Below, piece by piece: positions 5,678 to 14,027 of a DNA stretch of 18,126 nucleotides. Origin of the DNA: Victivallales bacterium (lineage in GTDB: Bacteria; Verrucomicrobiota; Lentisphaeria; Oligosphaerales; Lenti-02); assembly GCA_018648945.1 (NCBI GenBank), contig JABGQJ010000046.1:1-18126 (forward strand), in the 5' to 3' direction. Position 1 is the first letter of the stretch; every line of letters starts with the position of its first letter. Both the position numbers and the translations under genes were made by a program. The notes under the pieces were generated by a model. That model made no database searches. It was not told where the DNA came from and worked only from the letters and a program-made list of their open reading frames with translations.

Positions 5678-7219
5678 CTAGGCCAGGGGCGAGAGCTCCC
5701 TTAAGGCGGGAGCGATCATTGTCAAAAGGTCGTCTGCTGTGAGCGAGCGTACAGCCTGAGACCACAGTTCGCCAGCCAAGCCATGCACAAAGGCAGAGAG
5801 GCAGGCAGCATCCGCAGCTTGGGTTCCACCGGCCAGGAATCCCCCGATCATTCCGGCGAGAACATCGCCGGTGCCTGCCGTGGCCAGGGCCGGGGTGCCA
5901 CTGGTGCACAGCCAGTGGTCGCCATCGGGGGTGGCGACCACGGTTCCCAAGCCCTTCAATACGACCACCGCGCCAGCCCTCTCGGCCAATGCCAGGGCCT
6001 GCTCGATGCGGGAGGCGGCGAGAAACCCGTCGAGTTCGAATCCCCGCATAAGCACGCGCATCTCGCCGGGGTGCGGGGTGAGAATCAACGCCCCGGACGC
6101 GGATTTGGTCCGTTCGGGCTGCGCTGCCAGCAGGCGCAGGCCATCCGCGTCGAGAACTGTCGGTAGCGGCGCGGCCAGAACGGCGGTGAGCACTTCCCCT
6201 GCCGCTGGGCTCTCGCCCATGCCAGGGCCAAATACCACCGCCTGGGTCCGGGGCATCTGCTCGGCAAGGAAAGGCAGCGCCTCCGGTCCGAGGAAGCCCG
6301 TTCCACCATCGGGCAGGTCGCGCACGATCAGGGAGAGGCAAGGCGGCACAAAGCGCGCTGCCCCAGCCGGACGAGCAACCGTGACCAGTCCAGCACCCGT
6401 GCGTAATGCGGCGACTCCGGCCAGGAGTGGCGCGCCGCCGTAGAGGTGTGAACCGCCCAGGACCAGAACCGATCCGCACGTGCCCTTGTGGGCATCGGAT
6501 GGGCGGCGGCCCAGGAGTGAGCGCAAGTCGTCGGCGAACAGGGCGTTGCCACTTGGGTCCGCCCGCGCCACCAGCGCGTCCGGAATCCCGATCGACACGC
6601 AGCGCATGCGCCCGCAGTGAGGCCGCCCGAGTTCGGTCAGCATCCCCGTCTTGGGCAGGGCCATGGTGATGGTCAGGTCCGCCTCCACGGTAGCGCCCGG
6701 TGCCTCGCCCGTATCGCCGTCGAGGCCGGAAGGGATATCCAGGGCGACCACGGGGCAGCCGGATGCGTTCACTCGCCCGATCCAGTCATCATAGGGAGCT
6801 CGGGGGCTACCCCGCATTCCGGTCCCAAGCAGGGCGTCCACCACCAGATCACCGGGACGGAACGCATCCCTTGGTAGCGCTTCGCAGGTGGTCAACGGCA
6901 CCGATTCTGGCAGCCGTTGCGCGTGGTGTGCGGCATCGCCGCGCAGTTCGTCACGAGGGCAGGTCGCGTAGAGGACAGCGGGACGGGGGCCATGCTCGGC
7001 AAAATCGCGCGCAACGACATAGCCATCACCGCCGTTGTTCCCCTTGCCGACGAGGATGACCAGGCGTTCGATCCGGCCCCAGATCCCCCGCATGATCTCT
7101 CGGCGAAGGACCTCGGCAGAGGCGATGCCGGCGCGCGCCATCAACGTGCTGCCAGGCACGCCACTCGCGATCGTGGCGGCGTCAAGCCCCCGCATGGTGT
7201 CCACTGAAACCGTCTTCAT
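5678..7219 (-). CDS. nnrD: Bifunctional NAD(P)H-hydrate epimerase / ADP- or ATP-dependent NAD(P)H-hydrate dehydratase
   Basis: The 513-residue product has the full two-domain layout of bacterial YjeF. Residues 1 to about 215 form the epimerase (NnrE), with GKGNNGGDG (58-66), VVDALLGTG including D128, and DIPSGLDGDTG (161-171). Residues about 225-505 form the ribokinase-fold dehydratase (NnrD), with TPHPGEM (381-387) and the phosphate loop and catalytic Asp in AGTGDVLAG (448-456, D452). The enzyme repairs hydrated, inactive NADH and NADPH in the cytoplasm. It starts 21 bp after the yebC stop. No Shine-Dalgarno site is visible before the ATG at 7219, so translation may depend on coupling with yebC. 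Named nnr or yjeF in different genomes. Confidence 0.96.
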   Translation of the reverse strand: MKTVSVDTMRGLDAATIASGVPGSTLMARAGIASAEVLRREIMRGIWGRIERLVILVGKGNNGGDGYVVARDFAEHGPRPAVLYATCPRDELRGDAAHHAQRLPESVPLTTCEALPRDAFRPGDLVVDALLGTGMRGSPRAPYDDWIGRVNASGCPVVALDIPSGLDGDTGEAPGATVEADLTITMALPKTGMLTELGRPHCGRMRCVSIGIPDALVARADPSGNALFADDLRSLLGRRPSDAHKGTCGSVLVLGGSHLYGGAPLLAGVAALRTGAGLVTVARPAGAARFVPPCLSLIVRDLPDGGTGFLGPEALPFLAEQMPRTQAVVFGPGMGESPAAGEVLTAVLAAPLPTVLDADGLRLLAAQPERTKSASGALILTPHPGEMRVLMRGFELDGFLAASRIEQALALAERAGAVVVLKGLGTVVATPDGDHWLCTSGTPALATAGTGDVLAGMIGGFLAGGTQAADAACLSAFVHGLAGELWSQAVRSLTADDLLTMIAPALRELSPLA

Positions 7220-7240
7220 GGGCGTGGCCCGCGTATGCGC

Positions 7241-8005
7241 CTAGTCTTCGTTGGCAAGCTCTTCCATCAGCTCGTCGGATATCTCCAGGTTCGAGACCAC
7301 GCTCTGCACGTCGTCGTCGTCCTCGAGCACATCGATGAACTTCAGGACGGAGCGCGCCGTGCCCGTGTCGGTGATCTCGGTCGTGGTTTCCGGAATCATG
7401 GTGACGCTTGACTCGCTGACCTCGATGCCTTCGCCCTCAAGGGCGGCGACGATGTCGCCAAAGGCTTCCGGAGTGCCGATGATCTCGGCGACGCCGTCCT
7501 CGACGTTGATCTCCTCGACATCCACATCGTTGCCGAGCAGGAGTTCGAACAGGGCCTCCTCGTTGGCTGCTTCGCCCTCGATGAGGAAGCGAGCCCGGCG
7601 CTGGAACATCCAGGACACCGCGCCGCTGCTGGCCATGTTGCAGTTGTACTTGTTGAAGATGTTGCGCACTTCCGCCGCCGTGCGGTTGCGGTTGTCGGAG
7701 AGTGCCTGGACGATGACTGCCACGCCGCCGGGGGCATAGCCCTCGTAGTTCAGCTCGTCCAGGGTGCCGCCAGCCAGCTCGCCGGTGCCCTTCTTGATGG
7801 CGCGGTCAATGTTGTCGTTCGGCATATTGACCGCTTTGCCGGCACTGACGGCCGAACGCAGTCGGGGATTCATCTCCACATCGCCGCCGCCATCGCGGGC
7901 CGCTAGCGTGATCTCCTTGGCCAGGCGTGAGAAGACCTTGCCTCTCTTGGCATCCGCTGCGCCCTTCTTGTGCTTGATCGTGGACCACTTGTTGTGACCG
8001 GACAT
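7241..8005 (-). CDS. yebC: YebC/PmpR family (TACO1-like) protein
   Basis: The 254-residue product matches YebC/TACO1 along its whole length. It starts with MSGHNKWSTIKHKKGAADAKRGKVF-like family residues and carries the acidic second and third domains (LNYEGYAPGGVAVIVQALSDN, then the C-terminal DVLEDDDDVQSVVSNLEI). Members were long annotated as transcription regulators. More recent work on YebC and TACO1 links them to relieving ribosome stalling, notably at polyproline stretches. The start at 8005 has AAGGAG seven bases upstream. It begins the second part of the leftward cluster after a 171-bp gap below ffh and so may have its own promoter. Confidence 0.97.
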   Translation of the reverse strand: MSGHNKWSTIKHKKGAADAKRGKVFSRLAKEITLAARDGGGDVEMNPRLRSAVSAGKAVNMPNDNIDRAIKKGTGELAGGTLDELNYEGYAPGGVAVIVQALSDNRNRTAAEVRNIFNKYNCNMASSGAVSWMFQRRARFLIEGEAANEEALFELLLGNDVDVEEINVEDGVAEIIGTPEAFGDIVAALEGEGIEVSESSVTMIPETTTEITDTGTARSVLKFIDVLEDDDDVQSVVSNLEISDELMEELANED

Positions 8006-8176
8006 CGTGGAACTCCTTGCCTTGCCGAAGGGAACTTGGGGTGCTTCCTCTCGGCTGCCTGTAACTATGCTTCCGCTAACCTATTGCGTCTTCGGCAGGA
8101 AACCACCGGGACCAACCAGGTCTCTTGTGCGTGCCGTTCAGTGCGCGATAGAGGGCAGCGGCAGAATGGACCGGAC
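8006..8176 (-). other. Intergenic gap between ffh stop and yebC start
   Basis: The largest gene-free stretch in the window at 171 bp. A yebC promoter is expected here, and the yebC ribosome site lies at its left end. I see no convincing -35/-10 pair, no GC hairpin followed by a T-run after ffh, and no RNA gene. A short AGACC/GGTCC arm pair around a five-base loop near 8107-8125 is too weak to call. Confidence 0.4.
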
Positions 8177-9649
8177 TTAACGTCTCTTCTTGTTCCTCTT
8201 CGGCTTCTCACGCTTCTTGCGCGGTTTCTTGGCGGCCTTCGTGGCGGAGCCGTGCCGGCCCATGCCGTAGCCCCCGCCAGCGGGCATGCCGCCTCCGCCT
8301 CCGCCGCCTCCTCCTCCTCCGCTCATCAACTCGCCCATGGCCGCGCCCATGCCACCCCCGCCCTTGCCGAGGCGACTCATCATCTGGCGCATCTGGGTGA
8401 ACTGCTTGATCAGTTGGTTCACTTCGGTCAGCGTCACCCCGCTACCCCGCGCAATGCGTTGGCGCCGGGACGTGCCCAGAATCTCGGGGCGCCGCCGTTC
8501 CTCAACGGTCATGGACCGAATCATCCCCTCCAGGCGGTTGAACTCGCTATCGTCCACCGACATGTCGGCGGGTAGGGCCCCACCCATGCCGGGAATCATC
8601 TTCATCAGCGACATGAAGCCGCCCATCTTGCGGATCTTGCTCAGTTGGCTGGTGAAGTCCTCGAAGTCGAAGGTGCTCTTGCGCAACTTCTCCTCGAGTT
8701 GCTTGGCTTCATCTTCCTCGAACTGCTCGGACGCGCGTTCGACCAGGCTGACCACGTCCCCCATGCCCAGGATGCGGCCGGCCATGCGGTCCGGATGGAA
8801 GGGCTCCAGATCCATGTGGCGTTCGCCCACGCCCACGAACTTGATCGGGCGACCGGTCACCTGGCGCATGGAGACGGCAGCGCCGCCGCGGGCGTCGCCA
8901 TCCAGCTTGGTCAGGATGATGCCGGTGATGCCGAGGGCCTCGTCGAAGTGCTCGGCCACGCTCACCGCTTCCTGGCCGAGGGCGGCATCGCCCACCAGCA
9001 GGATTTCGCGGGGTTGCGTGCGGCGCTTGAGCTCAACCAAGTCCTGGACCAGTTCGGTATCAACCTGTAGGCGACCGGCGGTGTCGACGATGAGGGTGTC
9101 GCATTCCGCCGTCCGGGCCGCGCTCATGGCGTCAACGGCAACTTGGGAGATATGCTTGCTCTCCCGGTCGGCAAACACGGGAAAGCCGAGCTCCTCGCCG
9201 AGGATTTCAAGCTGGTCGATCGCGGCCGGTCGGTGCAAGTCCGCCGCCGCGAGCATGACCTTGCGCCCTTCCTTCTCGCGCAGGTGATAGGCCAGTTTGG
9301 CGGCGGTGGTCGTTTTGCCGGAGCCATGGAGTCCGCAGAGCATGATCACGGACAGCTTGCCGTCCAGATCCAGCGGCGCGCGGCTCTCGCCCAGCAGCTC
9401 GACCAGGCGGTCGTGGACCACCTTCACCGACTGCTGGCCGGGGGAGACGCTGTTCAGCACCTTGTCGCCCAGGCATTCCTTGCGGACGTCGGCAATGAAC
9501 TCCTTGGCCACCTTGTAGTTGACGTCCGCATCCAGCAAGGCCCGCCGAATCTCGTTCATGGCGGTGCTGACGTTGGATTCGGTCAGACGTCCGCGTCCGG
9601 TCAGGGACCGGAAGGCAGTCTGGAACTTGTCAGTTAGTCTCTCGAACAC
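8177..9649 (-). CDS. ffh: Signal recognition particle protein Ffh (SRP54)
   Basis: The 490-residue product is the GTPase of the bacterial signal recognition particle, which binds 4.5S/SRP RNA and targets membrane and secreted proteins to FtsY. An N-domain helical bundle (1-95) is followed by the G-domain with GLHGSGKTTT (106-115), DTAGRLQVD (189-197) and TKLDGDARGG (247-256). The methionine-rich M-domain (about 325-430) includes the RNA-binding motif SRRQRIARGSG (394-404). The tail is unusual: MGELMS is followed by 11 consecutive glycines (444-454), then a Gly-rich stretch and a 20-residue Lys/Arg-rich end (471-490). The start at 9649 has GAGGTGA upstream. It is 31 bp after galK. Confidence 0.98.
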   Translation of the reverse strand: MFERLTDKFQTAFRSLTGRGRLTESNVSTAMNEIRRALLDADVNYKVAKEFIADVRKECLGDKVLNSVSPGQQSVKVVHDRLVELLGESRAPLDLDGKLSVIMLCGLHGSGKTTTAAKLAYHLREKEGRKVMLAAADLHRPAAIDQLEILGEELGFPVFADRESKHISQVAVDAMSAARTAECDTLIVDTAGRLQVDTELVQDLVELKRRTQPREILLVGDAALGQEAVSVAEHFDEALGITGIILTKLDGDARGGAAVSMRQVTGRPIKFVGVGERHMDLEPFHPDRMAGRILGMGDVVSLVERASEQFEEDEAKQLEEKLRKSTFDFEDFTSQLSKIRKMGGFMSLMKMIPGMGGALPADMSVDDSEFNRLEGMIRSMTVEERRRPEILGTSRRQRIARGSGVTLTEVNQLIKQFTQMRQMMSRLGKGGGGMGAAMGELMSGGGGGGGGGGGMPAGGGYGMGRHGSATKAAKKPRKKREKPKRNKKRR

Positions 9650-9680
9650 AGGTCACCTCATGCAGCATACTCGGTGCCGT

Positions 9681-10835
9681 CTACAGCACCACGGCGCCGT
9701 CCCCGGCGCGACAGATCATGACATCGGCATTGAGCCCGGTCTTCTCGCGGTAGCGTCGGGCCAACTCGGTTGCGTAGGTCTCGGCCTGGTTGGCCACCAC
9801 CAGATGGACCGTGATGCCGCCGAAGCCCCCGCCGCTCAGACGCGCCCCGAGTGCTCCGGGAATATCACGGGCCACGCTCACCAGGGCATCCAGTTCGGGA
9901 CAACTGTTCTCGAAGTTGTGGGTCGAGCTGTCCTGGGATTCGAACATGAGCTGGCCGAAGGCGGTCACATCACCATGCTCCAGGTGCTCGATTCCGGACA
10001 TTACCCGCGTGCATTCGCCGACCACGTGCAGGGCGCGGCGGTAGTCCACGACGGCGAGCTTGTCCTTGGCCGCCTCAAGTTGCGCCATGGACACGTCCCG
10101 CAGGGCGACGACGCCCTCGTAGGTACTCGCCAGCACGGTCGCCGCGCTCTCGCAGCTCTCGCGCCGTTCGTTGTATTCGTTGGTCAGGTTGTGCTTGACC
10201 ATGCTGTTCGCCACCACCAGGGCTGTTCCGGCGGGCAGGGGGACGTTCTCCACCTCCAGGCTGCGGAAGTCGGAGAACACCAGCTGGTCGGCCTTGCCCA
10301 TCAGGGAGCTGAACTGGTCCAGCAAACCGGTGTTGGCACCCACGTAGTGGTTCTCGCACCCCTGTCCGGCCTTGGCCAGTTCGCGCCACTCCAGATCCAC
10401 GTCGGCAAGCTCCAGCATCATCAGGCCAAAGGACATCTCGAACGCTGCGGAGCTGCTCATGCCGGCGGACATGGGGATGGTGCTGCCCATCACTGCCTCG
10501 AAGGCCGGAACCTCGATGCCGCGCGCGCCGAACTCGACCACCATGCCCTTGATGTAGTTGGCCCAGTCCCCTTTCTCGGGGCTGGCCAGGTCGGCGAGGT
10601 CAAAGGTCCGCTCGTCGTTGATCACCACATCCACCACCCGGCAGACGCTACCCTCGACCTTGCGGGCGGCCACGTAGGTGCCGCGATCCACGGCGACGCT
10701 AAGGACGACGCCCTCGTTGTAGTCGGTGTGGTTGCCGAGGATTTCCAGGCGTCCGGGCGCGCGTGTTGCCACATCGGGCTCGCCGCCAAAGACGCTCGCA
10801 AAGGACTGGCGGATGCTGTTGGCGGTCACGCTCAT
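9681..10835 (-). CDS. galK: Galactokinase-family GHMP sugar kinase
   Basis: The 384-residue product has the usual galactokinase length and GHMP fold. It would phosphorylate galactose or a related sugar at C1 with ATP in the cytoplasm, the first Leloir step. Visible motifs are RAPGRLEILGNHTDYNEG (25-42), the phosphate loop PMSAGMSSSAAFE (121-133), GANTGLLDQFSS with the catalytic base D173, and LSGGGFGG (333-340). The sugar-binding signature is normally GEHTDY; here it reads GNHTDY, so N35 replaces the Glu that contacts galactose. The sugar specificity is therefore uncertain. The ATG at 10835 has GGAGG nine bases upstream and fits the family start. It lies four bases after the iorB stop. No galT, galE or galM is in the window. 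Confidence 0.9.
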   Translation of the reverse strand: MSVTANSIRQSFASVFGGEPDVATRAPGRLEILGNHTDYNEGVVLSVAVDRGTYVAARKVEGSVCRVVDVVINDERTFDLADLASPEKGDWANYIKGMVVEFGARGIEVPAFEAVMGSTIPMSAGMSSSAAFEMSFGLMMLELADVDLEWRELAKAGQGCENHYVGANTGLLDQFSSLMGKADQLVFSDFRSLEVENVPLPAGTALVVANSMVKHNLTNEYNERRESCESAATVLASTYEGVVALRDVSMAQLEAAKDKLAVVDYRRALHVVGECTRVMSGIEHLEHGDVTAFGQLMFESQDSSTHNFENSCPELDALVSVARDIPGALGARLSGGGFGGITVHLVVANQAETYATELARRYREKTGLNADVMICRAGDGAVVL

Positions 10836-10839
10836 CTTG

Positions 10840-11415
10840 CTATGCCTCCTTCGCAGCCGTCTGGCCGGTGGCCAGGGCCTTGAGATTGGTATCGACCATC
10901 TTCTCGCCTTTGCGGGCGAAGAAGGCGCGGACCATGTCCTCGAAGACACCTTCGGGGAAGTCCAGGAACACCGTAAGTGCACCAAGCATGACCATGTTCA
11001 TGGCCCGGGCGCTGCCTGCTTCCTTGGCCATGGCGTCCGCATCGACTACCACATGCTTGGGCAGGGCGCGGAGTTGGTCGAGGATCTCGTCCACTTCGGG
11101 GTACTCGATGTTGCGTACCGGCACGGAATTGGCCAGCAATACACCGCCCTCGGACAGGTGCCCGGCGTGGCGCAGGGCTTCCATGGGCTCCACGCCCAGG
11201 ACCACGTCCGCTCCCCCGGTCGGGATCAGGTCGGAATAGATGGGCTCGTCCGACAGCCGCAGGTGGGCCACCACTGCGCCGCCGCGCTGGGCCATGCCGT
11301 GGACTTCGGACTGTTTGACGTTGATGCCTGCTTCCACTGCCGCCCGACCGATGATGGCCGCGATGGTAAGGATGCCCTGGCCGCCCACGCCGGAGAGAAT
11401 GATATCCGTCTTCAT
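10840..11415 (-). CDS. iorB: Indolepyruvate oxidoreductase subunit beta (IorB)
   Basis: The 191-residue product matches the gamma-type subunit of 2-oxoacid:ferredoxin oxidoreductases. Key blocks are SGVGGQGILT (8-17), which contacts TPP/CoA in the complex, and SEVHGMAQRGGAVVAHLR (36-53). Together with IorA it forms the cytoplasmic enzyme that converts aryl pyruvates from aromatic amino acid transamination to aryl-acetyl-CoA, reducing ferredoxin. The start at 11415 has GGAGGA at the right distance, and the gap to iorA is 21 bp. Its TAG is four bases before the galK ATG, so these genes are very probably cotranscribed. Confidence 0.95.
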   Translation of the reverse strand: MKTDIILSGVGGQGILTIAAIIGRAAVEAGINVKQSEVHGMAQRGGAVVAHLRLSDEPIYSDLIPTGGADVVLGVEPMEALRHAGHLSEGGVLLANSVPVRNIEYPEVDEILDQLRALPKHVVVDADAMAKEAGSARAMNMVMLGALTVFLDFPEGVFEDMVRAFFARKGEKMVDTNLKALATGQTAAKEA

Positions 11416-11436
11416 CTGTCAGTTCCTCCGTGAGGG

Positions 11437-13023
11437 TTACCGTTTCTTCCGCCGCAGGGTCTGGATGCACTCGCGCTTGGCGACGACGACACTCAGCCCT
11501 TCGAAGTCGATCTCCTCGCGCAGGATCGCAACATTCGCATCGTGCTGTTTGGGGAGGGGATCAAAGGTGCGGATGTGCGCGGGGTCCACGCCGAGGCCGG
11601 TGCAGATCTGCTGGATCTTGCCGGTCGCCGAAGAGTCCTGGCCACCGGTCATGCCGGTGGTCTCGTTGTCCATGATGAACACGGTCATGGGGGTGTTTTC
11701 CCAGACCGCGTCGAGCAGGGGCGTGATGCCCGAGTGGGTGAAGGTCGAGTCCCCGATCACTGCGACTGCCGGGCGAATGCCCGCGTCTGCCGCGCCCTTG
11801 GCGGCGGAGACCGAGGCCCCCATGTCGATGCAGGTATCGATGGCGTTGAAGGGCGGCAGAGCGCCCAACGTGTAGCAGCCGATGTCGGAGAAGACATGGC
11901 CCCGGCCATGGGGTTTCAGCACCTCCAGCAGGGCGTTGTAGGAACAGATGTGGGGGCATCCCACGCAGAGCCGCGGCGGGCGTACCCGCAGCAGAGGCGA
12001 CCCGGTGGAGACCGCTGGACGCTCGATCCCCAGGGCCTTGGCCACGAGGTCCGGGTTCAGCTCCCCAGTGCGGGGCAGGGCGCCAGTCATGCGGCCGAGG
12101 ACCTTCTCGTTCAAGGCCAGCGGGCCATGTAGCATCTCCTCGATGAAGGGGGCGCCTTCCTCGAGAAGCAGCACGCGGTCACAGGTGTCGATCAGCTTCT
12201 GTAGCTGCTTCACGGGAAGCGGGTACTGCGAGAGCTTGAGGACCGGATGGGGGCAGTCCTGCGCAGGGAAGCACTCCATCAGGTAGTTGAAGGCGATGCC
12301 GGTGGCGACGATGCCGAGAGAAGCATCGTCTCTGTCAAGGTAGGCATTGAAGGGCGAGTTCTCCGCCTCGGCCACGAAGGTCGGCTGCTTCGCCAGCAGC
12401 TTGTCGTAGCTTGCTCGGGCGATGGCTGGCAGGAGGATGAAGCGACTGGGATCCTCCGGACGGCTCAGGCCACACTCCGGCAGGACGGGCTGCTGGGTGA
12501 TGTTGGCGCGGGAGTGGGACAGCCGGGTGGTCAGGCGCATCATCACCGGGACTTGCAGGCGCTCGGACAGCTCGAAGCCCGCAAAGGTCATGTCGTAGGC
12601 TTCCTGCTGGTTCGACGGCTCCAGGCAGGGAATGCCGGCGAACTTGGCGTAGAACCGGGAGTCCTGCTCGTTCTGCGAGGAGTGCATGGAGGGGTCATCG
12701 GCCACCGCGACGATCAAGCCGCCGTGGACACCGGTGATCGCCGAGTTCACGAAACCGTCTGCGGCGACGTTCAGCCCGACGTGCTTCATGCAGACCAAGG
12801 TGCGCTTGCCGGCATAGGACATGCCGAGGGCTTCCTCCATGGCGCATTTTTCGTTCGCAGACCACTGCCGATGCACGCCGCGGTCCTCGGCTTCGCTCGA
12901 CGCTTGGATGTACTCGGTGATTTCGGTGGAGGGGGTCCCTGGGTACGCGTAGACGCCGGAAATGCCGGCGTCCAACGCTCCCTGGGCCAACGCTTCGTCC
13001 CCCAGGAGCAGAAGCTGTGGCAT
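11437..13023 (-). CDS. iorA: Indolepyruvate ferredoxin oxidoreductase subunit alpha (IorA), without the C-terminal ferredoxin domain
   Basis: The 528-residue product has the IorA order: pyrimidine-binding domain starting with LGDEALAQGALDAG (7-20) and YPGTPSTEI (27-35), a transketolase-C-like middle, and the TPP pyrophosphate-binding domain with LCVGCPH (352-358), DIGCYTLG (380-387), GDSTFTHSGI (424-433) and the Mg ligand N453 in MDNETT. The usual protein continues past this domain into a two-cluster ferredoxin module of about 60-80 residues with eight cysteines. Here the frame stops at KRECIQTLRRKKR, only 21 bp before iorB, so that module is absent. The ATG at 13023 is chosen because the family begins here and GAGG lies seven bases upstream. 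First gene of iorA-iorB-galK-ffh. Confidence 0.94.
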   Translation of the reverse strand: MPQLLLLGDEALAQGALDAGISGVYAYPGTPSTEITEYIQASSEAEDRGVHRQWSANEKCAMEEALGMSYAGKRTLVCMKHVGLNVAADGFVNSAITGVHGGLIVAVADDPSMHSSQNEQDSRFYAKFAGIPCLEPSNQQEAYDMTFAGFELSERLQVPVMMRLTTRLSHSRANITQQPVLPECGLSRPEDPSRFILLPAIARASYDKLLAKQPTFVAEAENSPFNAYLDRDDASLGIVATGIAFNYLMECFPAQDCPHPVLKLSQYPLPVKQLQKLIDTCDRVLLLEEGAPFIEEMLHGPLALNEKVLGRMTGALPRTGELNPDLVAKALGIERPAVSTGSPLLRVRPPRLCVGCPHICSYNALLEVLKPHGRGHVFSDIGCYTLGALPPFNAIDTCIDMGASVSAAKGAADAGIRPAVAVIGDSTFTHSGITPLLDAVWENTPMTVFIMDNETTGMTGGQDSSATGKIQQICTGLGVDPAHIRTFDPLPKQHDANVAILREEIDFEGLSVVVAKRECIQTLRRKKR

Positions 13024-13038
13024 GCAGAAACCTCGGGT

Positions 13039-13068
13039 ATTGCAGAACAGGTTGCGGGTGAGAGTCAA
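13039..13068 (-). promoter_or_regulatory. Candidate sigma-70-like promoter for iorA
   Basis: On the minus strand TTGACT (13063-13068) and TGCAAT (13039-13044) are 18 bp apart. They match five of six and four of six consensus bases. The predicted transcript would start only about ten bases before the iorA ATG, cutting into the ribosome site, which argues against it. Treat as tentative. Confidence 0.2.
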
Positions 13069-13134
13069 GAGAGCCTGTAATCTCGTTCCCAAGCCTGCTT
13101 TTGCAACCCGTAGCGTGCCTGGTGTACGCGCTCC

Positions 13135-13953
13135 CTAGGCCTGGGCCAGAGGAGCGGTGAATCGCTCCCGTTGCTGGAACCGGACGGTCTCACGGAAGCC
13201 AATCTCCCAGAGCAACTCCGCTGCTCGCCGGTAGTGCGCGGCCACGTTTGCCGGGGTGTGCGCGTCTGCTGAAATCAGGACCGGGACCTCCCGTCGGCGC
13301 ACCTCGCGGAGCAAGGCAGGTGAAGGGTAGCACTCGGCGCAGGGCTTGTCCCATCCCGCCGTATTCAGCTCCAAGGCCAGATCCGCCGCCGCAATGGCAT
13401 CCAGAGCCGCATTGCGCTCGGGCGACAGGTCTGCGACGGGGTAGTAGCCGAACTTCTTGGGCAGGTCCAGATGCCCGACGAGATCGAACATTCCGCACTC
13501 GGCCAGTTGCCGGATGCGAATCCAGTAGACCCGGTACACCTCATCCACTTCGTCCTGGCTGAGCGGCGTCCAGTAGCTGAGACTGCAGTCGATGGGGAAC
13601 GCGTCGGCGTAGTGGACGGACCCGATTACGTAGTCGAAGGCGATGCCCGCGAACCGTCCGGGCAGTTCCTGCCAAGTCTCCGGGAAGAAGTCCGCCTCGA
13701 TTCCCAGGCGCACGGTGATGCCATCGCGCGTTGTCGCCTGCACTTCAGCGGCATACTCGTCCAGTCGCGCCAGCGGCATGCTCCACTCGCTGCCGTTGTT
13801 CGGCTGGTGGGGGATCAACACATAGTGGTCGCTTATCCCGAACTCGGTCAACCCGCTGGCGGCGGCGGCCGTCACCATCTCGGCGACGGACCGGGTGCCG
13901 TCGCTCCAGGTGCTGTGGTTGTGGTAGGAATAGGGTGCGGACAGGACAGGCAT
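13135..13953 (-). CDS. PHP-domain phosphoesterase, HisK-type histidinol-phosphatase
   Basis: The 272-residue product is a PHP-fold metal phosphatase of the histidinol-phosphatase (HisJ/HisK) type, which removes phosphate from L-histidinol phosphate in histidine synthesis. All metal-binding positions are visible: HNHS (H11, H13) with D18, SDH (D42, H43), GIEADFF (E86), GSVH (H114), GHLD (H161) and SADAH (D230, H232). Two ATGs lie six bases apart, at 13959 and 13953. GGAG abuts the first one directly but sits six bases before the second, so 13953 is chosen. No other his gene is in the window, so the substrate could be another sugar or polyol phosphate. Divergent from the DUF4091 gene, 112 bp upstream of iorA. 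Confidence 0.9.
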   Translation of the reverse strand: MPVLSAPYSYHNHSTWSDGTRSVAEMVTAAAASGLTEFGISDHYVLIPHQPNNGSEWSMPLARLDEYAAEVQATTRDGITVRLGIEADFFPETWQELPGRFAGIAFDYVIGSVHYADAFPIDCSLSYWTPLSQDEVDEVYRVYWIRIRQLAECGMFDLVGHLDLPKKFGYYPVADLSPERNAALDAIAAADLALELNTAGWDKPCAECYPSPALLREVRRREVPVLISADAHTPANVAAHYRRAAELLWEIGFRETVRFQQRERFTAPLAQA

Positions 13954-13959
13954 GGGCAT

Positions 13960-13963
13960 CTCC
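13960..13963 (-). promoter_or_regulatory. Ribosome binding site deciding the PHP phosphatase start
   Basis: On the minus strand GGAG is followed at once by ATG (13959) and then, six bases from the site, by a second in-frame ATG (13953). Only the second has workable spacing, so the protein should begin MPVL rather than MPMPVL. Confidence 0.65.
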
Positions 13964-14027
13964 GGTGTTGCAGTTCCCGAACCCTACTCCACCCCGGCAA
14001 CCGTGCAACTAGTGAAAGGCATGGCAC

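Noticed and set aside
9519..10883. 454-codon plus-strand frame opposite galK and the start of ffh
   Set aside because: Shadow of galK, which has all GHMP motifs on the minus strand. No ribosome site or domain.
12247..13080. 277-codon plus-strand frame opposite iorA
   Set aside because: iorA motifs on the minus strand are unambiguous.
13112..13132. Hairpin AGCGTG/CGCGCT just after the PHP phosphatase stop
   Set aside because: Only six pairs including a wobble, with a nine-base loop and no T-run on the transcribed side, so it is not supported as a terminator.
13967..14009. GTTGCA and TGCAAC as an inverted pair between the PHP and DUF4091 genes
   Set aside because: Six bases with a 31-base gap are readily expected by chance, and the arms do not extend.
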